Below, piece after piece: positions 1 to 8,604 of a stretch of 64,000 bases of DNA. The notes below the pieces were generated by a model. It was not told the origin of the DNA. It did no database searches and was given only the letters and a program-made list of their open reading frames with translations. The translations under genes were made by a program, and so were the position numbers. The stretch spans positions 1 through 64,000 of the forward strand of contig CAMVEL010000006.1 of NCBI GenBank assembly GCA_947166565.1, read 5' to 3'. Each line of letters starts with the position of its first letter. Within the stretch, counting starts at the first letter, position 1. The stretch comes from an uncultured Erysipelotrichaceae bacterium (GTDB lineage: Bacteria; Bacillota_I; Bacilli_A; RFN20; CAG-826).

Positions 1-60
1 CGACACCATCGCGCGAAGGCTGGAGGACTACCCGTCCGAAGTTCCGTATATAGAGATTGA

Positions 61-255
61 AACTTCATTCCATACATATCGGGAATCGAATACCCAAGCG
101 AATGGAACAGAATTCTTAAATATGTAGATTTTCCAACAGAATTCTTTTTCGAAAATAATAGGTTAGACTTTGCAGAATACACATCATTAACGACATCTAA
201 AAATAAGCCATTATCTACTTTTAATTTTATAAATTTCATAGTGATTTGCCTTTAA
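61..255 (+). pseudogene. possible 3' remnant of an unidentified gene
   Basis: An open stretch without a start codon runs on the plus strand to a TAA at 253-255. It would encode about 64 residues rich in Phe, Asn and Thr that read like a genuine protein C-terminus. It converges with, and overlaps by 20 bases, the end of the minus-strand gene that follows. Bases 1-60 are clearly more GC-rich and open in a different frame (2-127), so a junction or frameshift lies near base 60. I do not recognise the product. It could also be a chance open frame in AT-rich DNA. Confidence 0.25.
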
Positions 256-1351
256 TAACTTTTGCGATTGTCGAGTAATCACTCAGTGTGCAATAAAGAA
301 AGAAAATCGTAGCGGCTTTCTCGATGTTTTTGTCTTCGTATCTAAAGTATTTTGAGTATTCTTCCCATGCTTTCAAAATATATTCTTTCTTTTTATCGCT
401 CTTATTAATCGGAATAAAAGCACGATAATTGTTTAAGATGTCATTCATCAGTTCATAATCATAAGAACTGCTAAAAGATCTTACCAAAGCTTCCACTTGC
501 ACACCCATCACATCATCATAGCCTTCTTCGATATAATCAGATACTTCGCTCGGAGAGTGCTTCAAACTTGAAACAGTAATAATTGGCCAGCAAAATTGTT
601 CTTTTGTAATAGTTTTATTTTTACTAGAATTCTTAAGTTCACTATCATAGTAGAACATGTTGTGCCATACATCGAACAATTCATCAGTAATGGCAGAAAT
701 TCTATGCATGTCATCAATCTCTAAATCTTCATGAAGAAACTTAGCGATCCTTTCAGTCAATGTTGTTTTATCATTTCCTTCAAAATAGCGAGTAATTGAT
801 AAAAAAGAAAGGCTGTCCAGATTAAACTTATTCAGTTTTTCAAGAATTAATATTAGTTTTTCCCTCTGTTTGTCACTTGTTTTGTCAGATTCTATCCCGG
901 CTTGTACCTTTGTCTTTGCTGATTCTAATTTCTCTTTAACAATATCCTTTGCTCGCTTACTTAATAATGAATATTTAACAATGGTATTATCAAACTGACC
1001 TTTCATTTCATCTCCGAAAAGATTGGGTATATTTGTGACATATATCAACTTATCATCTTCATTGATATAATGGCGCGCTAAAGAGAATAACGCATCAAAC
1101 AATTTTGATCCAAACCCATCGCAATTATAAGGGTCCTGTGATGCTTTTGCCTGAGCCATTATATAGTGACCATTCTTGTCAACCATTTCAATATCTTGAA
1201 GCGATGACTCAATTTTTATCGTTTTAACATCTTTATAGAATTCACAAAACAAATATAATCCAGCGTCGGCTTGAAATGCGTATCCAAAAGGAGCGAAAGA
1301 AGCATCGTTATCTTCTAATATATTATTCTTAATGTATTCAATTTCTTCCAT
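236..1351 (-). CDS. DUF4297-like (Cap4-type) putative nuclease of an accessory cassette
   Basis: Predicted 371-residue protein. Residues about 20-110 resemble the DUF4297 dsDNA endonuclease domain known from Cap4-type defence effectors: a GYAFQADAGLYLF helix, then E48, D53 and Q67-x-K69 in the spacing of a PD-(D/E)xK nuclease, then a LIYVTN strand. The remaining 260 residues are helical and unfamiliar; they could be a sensor or partner-binding part. I chose the ATG at 1351 because GGGGGAG stands 4 bases upstream; an earlier start at 1381 would add ten residues. It is the last gene of a four-gene accessory set and starts 27 bases after the previous stop. The nuclease assignment is by motif only. 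Confidence 0.6.
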   Translation of the reverse strand: MEEIEYIKNNILEDNDASFAPFGYAFQADAGLYLFCEFYKDVKTIKIESSLQDIEMVDKNGHYIMAQAKASQDPYNCDGFGSKLFDALFSLARHYINEDDKLIYVTNIPNLFGDEMKGQFDNTIVKYSLLSKRAKDIVKEKLESAKTKVQAGIESDKTSDKQREKLILILEKLNKFNLDSLSFLSITRYFEGNDKTTLTERIAKFLHEDLEIDDMHRISAITDELFDVWHNMFYYDSELKNSSKNKTITKEQFCWPIITVSSLKHSPSEVSDYIEEGYDDVMGVQVEALVRSFSSSYDYELMNDILNNYRAFIPINKSDKKKEYILKAWEEYSKYFRYEDKNIEKAATIFFLYCTLSDYSTIAKVIKGKSL

Positions 1352-1377
1352 ACTTCTCCCCCTTCCCTTATGATTCG

Positions 1378-2073
1378 TCAATCTATTTGCTTTATTCTCT
1401 GTGCAAAAGATTCTTGTAAATGAATAATGATTTTTGAAATCTTTGGAATATCAATTTTGTGGCAAGCACGCAAACACAGTACTAGCCTTACTTCTTGCTG
1501 TGGGGAATATTGTTTTTTAACTTTAAAGAACGCTGAGAAAAAGTCAGTATAAATACCACTATCAATTTCCAGTTTGCTATTGTCTCGCAACACTCCTGCC
1601 CCATGAACATCAGTTTCATACTCAACGCATTTCAAAATTGGGGTGAAGGCACAAGAATAAAAAGTGCCTGTGGAATATGATGGATTAAAGTGTCCTTCAA
1701 TCGCTATTGTATTCAACAAGGATCCGTTTTCATCATAAAACTCAACGCCTTTATCGAAGTCTATGCAGTCAAGGCCAAAGTCAGAAAATTGAACTACAAT
1801 TTGATTAGGCTTATTTGTCTTCCAATACTCCAAAGACCTTTCATTATATTTCGAAAAGCATTTTACGAATGCTATTTTAACTATGTGCGGAAAACGTGAA
1901 TTAAATACTGCTTCGCTTTTCCATATTTCAACGCACGATAATGATAATTGTTTATTGATTTCAATTTCTGCAAATTCTTCTTTGCACATCGACCTAATGA
2001 GGTCGACATTCTTGATCGATGTTCTATCCTCAAATTCAAAAGGCATCATTAATTTTTCAAAATCAATTATCAT
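1378..2073 (-). CDS. DUF2971-like accessory protein
   Basis: Predicted 231-residue soluble protein. Three stretches match the layout of DUF2971 proteins: a CFSKYNERSLEYW segment (family pattern CFS...mW..Y), an internal CVEYE segment, and KKQYSPQQEVRLVL near residue 195 (family pattern K...W..E.E.R). DUF2971 proteins are often found in bacterial defence islands, but their activity is not settled. ATG at 2073 is preferred; a TTG at 2091 is possible and would overlap the upstream gene by 10 bases. It lies between the DUF4297-like and SEC-C genes and is surely cotranscribed with them. Similarity is by eye and weak. Confidence 0.5.
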   Translation of the reverse strand: MIIDFEKLMMPFEFEDRTSIKNVDLIRSMCKEEFAEIEINKQLSLSCVEIWKSEAVFNSRFPHIVKIAFVKCFSKYNERSLEYWKTNKPNQIVVQFSDFGLDCIDFDKGVEFYDENGSLLNTIAIEGHFNPSYSTGTFYSCAFTPILKCVEYETDVHGAGVLRDNSKLEIDSGIYTDFFSAFFKVKKQYSPQQEVRLVLCLRACHKIDIPKISKIIIHLQESFAQRIKQID

Positions 2074-2081
2074 TAAATCGC

Positions 2082-2903
2082 CTACTTCCAAGTGTTTCCT
2101 GTTATTTTTTTAATTGGTTTTATTGGATGAGAAAAAATTATCTCGTGATGGTCATACAATTCATTGTTTGTCCCTAAGCAACACTTCTTATACTTTTTGT
2201 CACTACCACATGGGCACAATTCATTTCTCCCAATACTATGGAACTCTGTTTTCTTCTCTTTGTGTGTTGCCACATTGAAAAAATCATACGGATCTTTCCA
2301 ATTAATCAACAAATGCTCTAACATAAAGTAATTGTATTCTTTGTCTTCAGGCTTAAGCATTGTATATTTATCAAACGGATCGCGCACTAAAGCAAAGGCC
2401 TTCAAATCCATTTTTTCAACTATCATTGCACACATTTTGCCCATATAGAGTTTCCCGGGAATGTGATTACAATGATTCCTCAATCCGTTTTCTTTGCCAC
2501 ATATAGAACAGCGTTCCTTAATGATTACAGATTCTCTACTTAAAAAGAAAACATAAGGAAATAGTTTTTGTAAGTCGTGAATTTGATTTCTTATTTTTAA
2601 CAAACCAAACAAGTCGCTCACGTAAAGGTCGAAATTTTCACAAACATCACCAATTAATATATCTGTTTGATCCAAGTGATTCCATGCACTTTCGTATTTA
2701 GCTTCTACTAGCTCATGATACGCATGAACATATAGTTCTTTGATTATATATACCTTTTCTAAATACCAGAAATAATTGGCATTGGTTTCATCTTCGTTCT
2801 TTATATAAATCTTCTTAGCATCGACAATATCCTTTAAAACATTCGAATCAAAGCTTATTAAATTTTGCTGCAAATACGATTCAATCGACTCTAAATCAAT
2901 CAT
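2082..2903 (-). CDS. zinc-finger and SEC-C motif protein
   Basis: Predicted 273-residue protein of the accessory cassette. The N-terminal 130 residues are helical and unfamiliar. A first metal site follows: CSICGKENGLRNHCNH, then GKLYMGKMC, a Cys/His cluster also seen in small phage and island proteins. The C-terminus carries a textbook SEC-C motif, GRNELCPCGSDKKYKKCC, near residues 227-244, which binds zinc and in SecA and other proteins mediates protein or ribosome contact. SEC-C adaptors recur in bacterial conflict systems. It overlaps the upstream gene by 8 bases, consistent with translational coupling. Specific function unknown. Confidence 0.65.
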   Translation of the reverse strand: MIDLESIESYLQQNLISFDSNVLKDIVDAKKIYIKNEDETNANYFWYLEKVYIIKELYVHAYHELVEAKYESAWNHLDQTDILIGDVCENFDLYVSDLFGLLKIRNQIHDLQKLFPYVFFLSRESVIIKERCSICGKENGLRNHCNHIPGKLYMGKMCAMIVEKMDLKAFALVRDPFDKYTMLKPEDKEYNYFMLEHLLINWKDPYDFFNVATHKEKKTEFHSIGRNELCPCGSDKKYKKCCLGTNNELYDHHEIIFSHPIKPIKKITGNTWK

Positions 2904-3402
2904 CTTTTGTAATCTTCTCTATTTCTTTGAGCGAGTCAACAAAACCTTTGGCTGAACCCTTGTACTTGAATTTAATGGTTTTATTTTTGTCTTTCTCAAC
3001 GTTTATTTCTATTTTGGTCTCAACAGCCTTTGCATCTTTGCCGCGCTTTTTGATTTTATCGTATAAATATGAGGATATCAGATTAAGAAAAACTGGTAGT
3101 ACCGCGCTTGTAAGTAAAAAGATACCTAAATCAAAAACAGCATCATGTAATTCTATTTCTTTGAAATCCTCATCAGAACAAGGAACATCAACTTTAATTT
3201 GGTTCGAATTCTCCAAAAATCTTAAAATCTCTTTTGCCTGCTCAGAAAACAAAATTTCATATCCTTCGCGAAATCTTTCATAAGGCAAAAGCAATACATC
3301 AGTATTGTTAATGTCGCATTCACTAGAAAAATAGTTTGCAGTTTTAACATTCTCAAAAGACACGCTTGTATCGTATTCGATAATTAAATCGTCATTAAAC
3401 AT
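2896..3402 (-). CDS. small single-pass hydrophobic protein, first gene of accessory cassette
   Basis: Predicted 168 residues. An acidic N-terminal half is followed by one hydrophobic segment (about residues 93-113, DLGIFLLTSAVLPVFLNLI) and a charged, beta-prone tail beginning KKRGKDAKAVETKIEINVE. The architecture of hydrophobic helix plus short beta domain recurs in small effector-associated proteins of conflict systems, but I do not recognise a named family. AAGGAG stands upstream of the ATG at 3402. The 5' region (3,403-3,490) is AT-rich and contains a GCTAT...ATAGC stem, and it probably carries the cassette promoter. As the first gene it may be the membrane or regulatory component. Confidence 0.55.
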   Translation of the reverse strand: MFNDDLIIEYDTSVSFENVKTANYFSSECDINNTDVLLLPYERFREGYEILFSEQAKEILRFLENSNQIKVDVPCSDEDFKEIELHDAVFDLGIFLLTSAVLPVFLNLISSYLYDKIKKRGKDAKAVETKIEINVEKDKNKTIKFKYKGSAKGFVDSLKEIEKITKDD

Positions 3403-3549
3403 ACTTGCTTTTCTCCTTTTCTTATTACCCCACCGCTATTCGGCTATCGGCTTGCCATAGCAAAAAACGATTATTATCCTCTACTATATATCAAGAATGT
3501 CATTAAGCATTTGGTCAGCTCAATTAGCGACAAAATGGGTTTTAGTTAG

Positions 3550-4113
3550 TTAGAATTCTATCTTTGCGTCCTTCAACGACGGATGCTTCTTATCTTTTTC
3601 GCTCAATAGCACTTCACCATCAATTGGCCACTCTATTCCAATGCCGGGATCATCCCATATTATTCCGCCTTCATCTTCCGGATGATAAAGCTCATCGCAT
3701 TTGTAACAGAATGTGGCGGTTTCGGAAAGAACAACAAAGCCATGAGCAAACCCCCTAGGGATCATGAATTGGTTGCCTTTTTCGGCTGAAAGCACCACGC
3801 CTTCCCACTTACCGTACGTAGGACTGCCCTTCCTTAAATCGACGCATACATCGAAGACCTCGCCTTCAATACATCTTACGAGTTTGGCTTGAGGATATTT
3901 CTTTTGGAAATGAAGTCCTCTAAGAACACCCTTCTTAGATTTTGATTGATTGTCTTGAATGAATTTGTAATTGAGCCCTGCTTGGTTGAAATCGGATTCC
4001 TTATACGTTTCCATAAAGTAACCGCGATTGTCCCCGTATTTCTTGGGTTCAACGATAAACACATCCTTGATCGATGTTTCTATGAACGTGAAGTTGTTTA
4101 TTGTTTTTTGCAT
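3550..4113 (-). CDS. rfbC: dTDP-4-dehydrorhamnose 3,5-epimerase
   Basis: 187-residue RmlC-type cupin epimerase converting dTDP-4-keto-6-deoxyglucose to the 4-keto-rhamnose form in the dTDP-L-rhamnose pathway. Family hallmarks are visible: GDNRGYFMETY near the start, LRGLHFQ carrying the catalytic His, the DLRKGSPTYGKW strand, and IPRGFAHGF. The ATG at 4113 is chosen because GGGAGG lies 8 bases upstream; the TTG at 4137 has nothing comparable. It is the last gene of the long glycan operon, separated from rmlD by the acylation genes rather than adjacent to it. Confidence 0.93.
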   Translation of the reverse strand: MQKTINNFTFIETSIKDVFIVEPKKYGDNRGYFMETYKESDFNQAGLNYKFIQDNQSKSKKGVLRGLHFQKKYPQAKLVRCIEGEVFDVCVDLRKGSPTYGKWEGVVLSAEKGNQFMIPRGFAHGFVVLSETATFCYKCDELYHPEDEGGIIWDDPGIGIEWPIDGEVLLSEKDKKHPSLKDAKIEF

Positions 4114-4179
4114 TTGATTGTCCTCCCATTGTTTCAAAAAAGTGTTCTTACACCAAAACAGTCGCAGATGTTGTTGGCA

Positions 4180-5397
4180 TCAAATATCAATACTATTAAT
4201 TGCAGAAGCAATCCTTTCGGATGCTTTTACTAAGCCATCAAATTGTCTCTCGACGGCTTCCATAATAAGCGTATCGCCAGGTTTCAGAGCATTTATCGCA
4301 GGAACAAGTGATGAATAGCAATCTTCTTTGAAATGTGTCTTAAAAACTTCGGAATAATCACAACCGATAATATAATGCCAATACCCAGAAAATGAATCTC
4401 CAGCAATAACACACTTCCTCTCGTTTCCACAATTGCTAGTCGACTTGGTGGTCCAATAATCGATTTGATTATACGTAACACTGATATTGGTTTTATATTC
4501 AATGGTATTAGTTACGTATTCTTCTCCGGTTATCCCAAGCATATTTGCGGTTCCGCCTCCAACTTTTGTTTCCTCTTTTATGGTATAAACAGGCTTATCC
4601 ATACCGAGAACGTTGCACAAAGCTTCATAACCAATCATAGCTCCATAATTATTCCAATGCGTGTCTTGCATGAGATAAGTATTTTTCGAGTGGGCTCGGC
4701 CGTGTATCAACTCTTCCAAGGGATAAACAAACGGTAGATTGCTTTGTGCTTTTGCGTACTCCCTAAATCTTAAAAGTTTCTTTTTTCTTTCTCTTATGGG
4801 ATAAGTAGGCATTTTATCAGCGTAGACTTGCTCTTTGTTAGGAAGGACTATTACAGCAAAGTTTATGCCTTTCTTTTTGCACGCCTCTTGAACAAGAGTT
4901 AAACTCCTTACCGAACTCTCCATCTGATCTATTGACAAAATGTTCACGCCTTTATAATCGTTAAGAGAATTCTCTCCGGAATAAAACAGCCAATTCTCTC
5001 TTCCAAAAATAACTTGTCCTTGTTCCTTGGCAGGATAATATGGTTGTCCTTTATCAAGATAAGGGTCCTTGATAAGGTTATCCCAAGAAAACATTTCTTC
5101 ACCCATGGGATAAGTTTGATTTCCATAAACAAGTGAATAGAGAAGGTTGAAATACCAGGTTTCCACGTTGTTGCTAAAATTGCTAAATCCGTTAATTATT
5201 TGTTCACGGAAAGGCGAATGATCGGTAAACCATGAAGCAATTTGATCAAAATAATGATTATTAAACGAGGACGGGAACTGAGCTATATCCTTAGTTTCGT
5301 CCATCTTCGAGGTTTTATCTGAAAGTAAAAAGGAAGCCAACGGAATCACAAGTATCGAAATAAACAAGCCAACAATAATAACCTTTAACTTTTTCAT
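4180..5397 (-). CDS. AlgJ/AlgX-like SGNH-type O-acetylation protein
   Basis: 405 residues. A signal anchor (residues about 5-25) precedes an extracellular domain. Features fit the AlgJ/AlgX/DHHW family: a GRENWLFY start to the domain, an IVLPNKEQVY strand, QDTHWNNYGA containing the family Asp-x-His-Trp motif, and AGDSFSGY with the nucleophile Ser of SGNH enzymes. Such proteins take acyl groups passed across the membrane by an MBOAT partner and attach them to polysaccharide. The MBOAT gene is immediately upstream (TGA, one base, ATG), so the two form a decoration module. Start at 5397 fits the signal sequence. Confidence 0.85.
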   Translation of the reverse strand: MKKLKVIIVGLFISILVIPLASFLLSDKTSKMDETKDIAQFPSSFNNHYFDQIASWFTDHSPFREQIINGFSNFSNNVETWYFNLLYSLVYGNQTYPMGEEMFSWDNLIKDPYLDKGQPYYPAKEQGQVIFGRENWLFYSGENSLNDYKGVNILSIDQMESSVRSLTLVQEACKKKGINFAVIVLPNKEQVYADKMPTYPIRERKKKLLRFREYAKAQSNLPFVYPLEELIHGRAHSKNTYLMQDTHWNNYGAMIGYEALCNVLGMDKPVYTIKEETKVGGGTANMLGITGEEYVTNTIEYKTNISVTYNQIDYWTTKSTSNCGNERKCVIAGDSFSGYWHYIIGCDYSEVFKTHFKEDCYSSLVPAINALKPGDTLIMEAVERQFDGLVKASERIASAINSIDI

Positions 5398-5398
5398 A

Positions 5399-6799
5399 TC
5401 AAAAACCACCATATAAAGAAGGCGAATAACTGCCGTTTGTAATTGCCACAACACAGACAATGAGAAGAGCTAGGCCAATAAATGCTTTTGAATAAACCCA
5501 AATGCTATTCTTATTTCTATTTGGCCAAAATCGATTAAGAAGCAAGGGGACAACCGTCGAGAAAAGAACACCGATAGTCAAAGCGATCGTAACTTTTAGG
5601 CTCATCAAGCCCAATACACTATAACTCGAAATGTTGTCTTGGATGGAAAATAGATTTCTAAAAAAATAGCCTATATCAGTAATTGATGGGCAAATGAAAA
5701 GGACCCATCCCATCATAACAACAAATATAGAATAAACCCAGTTAATGGGTTTGAATTTATTGTTGTCAAGCAATTTGCCCAAGAAAAGCCTCTCAACAAT
5801 CATAAAAAAGCCGAAGAACAGGCCCCAAAATAGAAAATTAATGGTTGGTCCATGCCACAATCCCGTCAGCACAAAAATAATAAATAAGTTAAGCAACGTT
5901 CTGGCCTGGCCTTTTCTGTTTCCACCAAGGGGAATATAAACGTAATTCTTAAACCAAGACGATAACGATATGTGCCATCTCCTCCAAAAATCTCTTATTG
6001 ATGTAGATAAATATGGGTTGTTGAAATTTTCTGGCAACTCATATCCAAACATTAAGCCAAGGCCAATAGCCATATCACAATACCCAGAAAAGTCAAAGAA
6101 CAGCTCAATTGTATAGCAGACTATGCAAAGCCAAGAAACAGAAGTCCCAATATATTGAACTTCAGATAAAGAGGATGTAACGACGGTTGCAAGAACGTCA
6201 GCGATTAAGACTTTTTTTGCTAGACCAAAACAAAAACGGACAATGCCATTAAAAAGTTTGTCAAAGGAAAGTGAATTATCTTTGATTTGATTAAAAGTTG
6301 TTATCGGCCCCTCAATCAATTTCATAAATAAAAAGATATATAAAAGATATGAAAAAAGACTCACTGTGCCATATTTCACGGTATTGCGATATACATCTAC
6401 CGTAAACGATATAGATTGGAAAGTTATGAACGATAAAGCTAAAGGAAAAGCAAATTGTCTTGGTAAAGGGAGGTAATTACTATACTTAAAAAATAAAAGT
6501 AGCAACGCTGAAACGGTTATATCAAAAATTAGTAAAAACTTTGATAACCCCCCCCTCGTCTCTTGACTGTTTCTAACTTTGCTTAAAAAGAAGCACATTA
6601 AATAATGAAACAAAGAAACCCCTATAATCAATGCACAATGAAAAAGGCTTGAGTTAAAAACATAGAACGCCACCCCCCCAAGTAAAAGCAGCGCTCTAGA
6701 TAATGTCCTGCTCTCGTTTTCAAATTTATGAATAAACCAATATAAGCCAAGGAGCAAAGGCAAAAAGACCATTAAAAACAAAAGCGAATTAAAATCCAT
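5399..6799 (-). CDS. AlgI-like MBOAT O-acyltransferase
   Basis: 466-residue polytopic membrane protein of the MBOAT family. Diagnostic segments are FDFSGYCDMAIGLGLMFG, NPYLSTSIRDFWRRWHISL, YIPLGGNRKG and LTGLWHGP, the last holding the conserved catalytic His. In alginate, DltB and PatA systems such proteins move an acyl group across the membrane to a partner esterase/transferase. Here that partner is the AlgJ-like protein encoded next. It follows rmlD by 2 bases, placing glycan acylation in the same transcript as rhamnose synthesis. The acyl group cannot be told from sequence; acetyl is most likely. Confidence 0.92.
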   Translation of the reverse strand: MDFNSLLFLMVFLPLLLGLYWFIHKFENESRTLSRALLLLGGVAFYVFNSSLFHCALIIGVSLFHYLMCFFLSKVRNSQETRGGLSKFLLIFDITVSALLLLFFKYSNYLPLPRQFAFPLALSFITFQSISFTVDVYRNTVKYGTVSLFSYLLYIFLFMKLIEGPITTFNQIKDNSLSFDKLFNGIVRFCFGLAKKVLIADVLATVVTSSLSEVQYIGTSVSWLCIVCYTIELFFDFSGYCDMAIGLGLMFGYELPENFNNPYLSTSIRDFWRRWHISLSSWFKNYVYIPLGGNRKGQARTLLNLFIIFVLTGLWHGPTINFLFWGLFFGFFMIVERLFLGKLLDNNKFKPINWVYSIFVVMMGWVLFICPSITDIGYFFRNLFSIQDNISSYSVLGLMSLKVTIALTIGVLFSTVVPLLLNRFWPNRNKNSIWVYSKAFIGLALLIVCVVAITNGSYSPSLYGGF

Positions 6800-6801
6800 A
6801 G

Positions 6802-7707
6802 TTACTTAATTTCCTTAAGATATCTCAAAAGCGCATCTTTCCAATCAGGAAGCGGTTCGAATCCGCTATTCATAAGTTTGTTTTTATCAAGTCTAGAATT
6901 AAATGGCCTCTTTGCTACCGAAGCTCCATATTCAGCCGTTGTCACGCGATGAACCTTCACATCTTTATTAACCTGTTTGAAAATCTCCTCAGCAAAATCT
7001 GCCCAGCTAATGTATCCGCCTTCGTTCGTTGCATGGTAATATCCGTATTTATCGGTTTGAACCATATCAACCAACAGCCTAGCAAGGTCATATGTATAGG
7101 TAGGCGTTCCGATTTGATCGTTCACCACCTTCAATTCCTTATAGCCTTTATCCGCTAAGGAAATCATAGTTTTTATGAAGTTCTTACCATTCAAACCAAA
7201 CACCCATGCGATGCGAACAATAAAGAATTTGTCAAGTTGTGATGAAACCGCCAATTCGCCTTGAAGCTTGGTTTCCCCATAATAGTTTTGTGGTGCGTAA
7301 TTCTTATCATCGGGTTGCCAAGGTCTGGTTCCTTCGCCATCAAAGACATAATCAGTTGAAATATAAAGGAATTTGCAGCCTATTTCTTTTGCAACTTTGA
7401 CTAGATTATCTGTACCGTTAGCATTTATTTTTTTGACTAATGGCTTGTTGTTCTCGTCTTCGGCACCATCGACATTAGTCCAAGCTGCGCAGTGAATAAT
7501 GGCATCAGGCTTTATTTCGCCAACAACTTCTTCTACTCTAGTTTTGTCAGTTATATCTAGTTGAACATACGTAGACCAATTGGCCTTATTGATCAATTCG
7601 TTTTCTTGGCGAATATCCGTTCCAATCGCTTTATGGCCACGTTTTGCCAGTTCGTTTATTACATCATAGCCTAATTGTCCCGCTACGCCGGTTACTAGTA
7701 CTCTCAT
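6802..7707 (-). CDS. rfbD: dTDP-4-dehydrorhamnose reductase
   Basis: 301-residue short-chain reductase that performs the last step of dTDP-L-rhamnose synthesis. It shows the Rossmann motif VTGVAGQLGYD at the N-terminus, the AWTNVDGAE segment typical of RmlD, STDYVFDG, and YYGETKLQGE with the Tyr-x3-Lys pair. The ATG at 7707 lies one base after the rmlA stop (TGATATG), which is a better start than 7737. Gene order rmlA-rmlD is normal, but rmlB is absent from the window. Confidence 0.94.
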   Translation of the reverse strand: MRVLVTGVAGQLGYDVINELAKRGHKAIGTDIRQENELINKANWSTYVQLDITDKTRVEEVVGEIKPDAIIHCAAWTNVDGAEDENNKPLVKKINANGTDNLVKVAKEIGCKFLYISTDYVFDGEGTRPWQPDDKNYAPQNYYGETKLQGELAVSSQLDKFFIVRIAWVFGLNGKNFIKTMISLADKGYKELKVVNDQIGTPTYTYDLARLLVDMVQTDKYGYYHATNEGGYISWADFAEEIFKQVNKDVKVHRVTTAEYGASVAKRPFNSRLDKNKLMNSGFEPLPDWKDALLRYLKEIK

Positions 7708-7708
7708 A

Positions 7709-8596
7709 TCAATATTTAATCTTCCCATTCGCGACATTTAGGAGATGTTGTCCATACTGGTTCTTCTTCATCAATTCGCCTTGTTCAATTAAGGTTTCTT
7801 TGCTGATCCATCCGTTTTTATATGCAATTTCTTCCGGACAGCAAACTTTTAAGCCTTGGTGGTCTTCTAATATTTTGATATAGTTCGAAGCTTCGACCAA
7901 TGACTCGTGAGTTCCGGTATCAAGCCAAGAATAACCACGTCCCAGTGTAGTAACATGAAGATTATGTTCTTCGAGATACATATTGTTTAATGTCGTTATC
8001 TCAAGTTCGCCCCTATCGGAAGGTTTGACTTCTTTAGCTTTCTTTGAGACGCCGGCAGGATAGAAATAAAGACCGGTTACGCAATAATTCGATTTTGGAT
8101 TTTTAGGTTTTTCTTCGATTGATATTGCGTTGCCTTCACTGTCGAGTTCCACTATTCCAAATCTTTCTGGATCGTGAACATAATATCCATAGATGGTAGC
8201 CTTATGCTCTTCTTCCGCTCTTCTAACAGAATTCTGTAAATGCTTAATTAATCCAGAACCGTAAAAAATATTATCTCCAAGCACCATCGCGCAGGCGTCA
8301 TCGCCAACAAATTCTTCACCAAGGATAAAGGCTTGAGCTAGTCCATCAGGAGATGGTTGAACCTTATAAGATAAATGGATGCCAAATTTCGATCCATCGC
8401 CCAATAGTTGTTCCATTCTAGGAAGATCGACTGGGGTGGAGATTATTAAAATATCCCTTATGCTCGCCATCATAAGAACAGAAAGCGGATAATAAATCAT
8501 TGGTTTATCATATACTGGTAGCAACTGCTTAGAAGTTACCATTGTTAAAGGATAAAGTCTTGTTCCGGATCCTCCCGCAAGTATAATGCCTTTCAT
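7709..8596 (-). CDS. rfbA: glucose-1-phosphate thymidylyltransferase
   Basis: 295 residues. It makes dTDP-glucose from dTTP and glucose-1-phosphate, the entry step to dTDP-rhamnose. The nucleotide-binding signature [17 protein letters not shown] opens the protein, followed by [27 protein letters not shown] and the [13 protein letters not shown] region typical of RmlA. Full family length. It sits 8 bases after the SDR gene of the branched-sugar module, so two nucleotide-sugar pathways run on within one transcript. Confidence 0.95.
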   Translation of the reverse strand: MKGIILAGGSGTRLYPLTMVTSKQLLPVYDKPMIYYPLSVLMMASIRDILIISTPVDLPRMEQLLGDGSKFGIHLSYKVQPSPDGLAQAFILGEEFVGDDACAMVLGDNIFYGSGLIKHLQNSVRRAEEEHKATIYGYYVHDPERFGIVELDSEGNAISIEEKPKNPKSNYCVTGLYFYPAGVSKKAKEVKPSDRGELEITTLNNMYLEEHNLHVTTLGRGYSWLDTGTHESLVEASNYIKILEDHQGLKVCCPEEIAYKNGWISKETLIEQGELMKKNQYGQHLLNVANGKIKY

Positions 8597-8604
8597 ACCA
8601 AGTC

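Noticed and set aside
40-66. Sequence ending ATTGAAAC, like the end of many CRISPR repeats
   Set aside because: Only a single copy is present, with no spacing or second repeat and no cas genes; chance is the simpler explanation.
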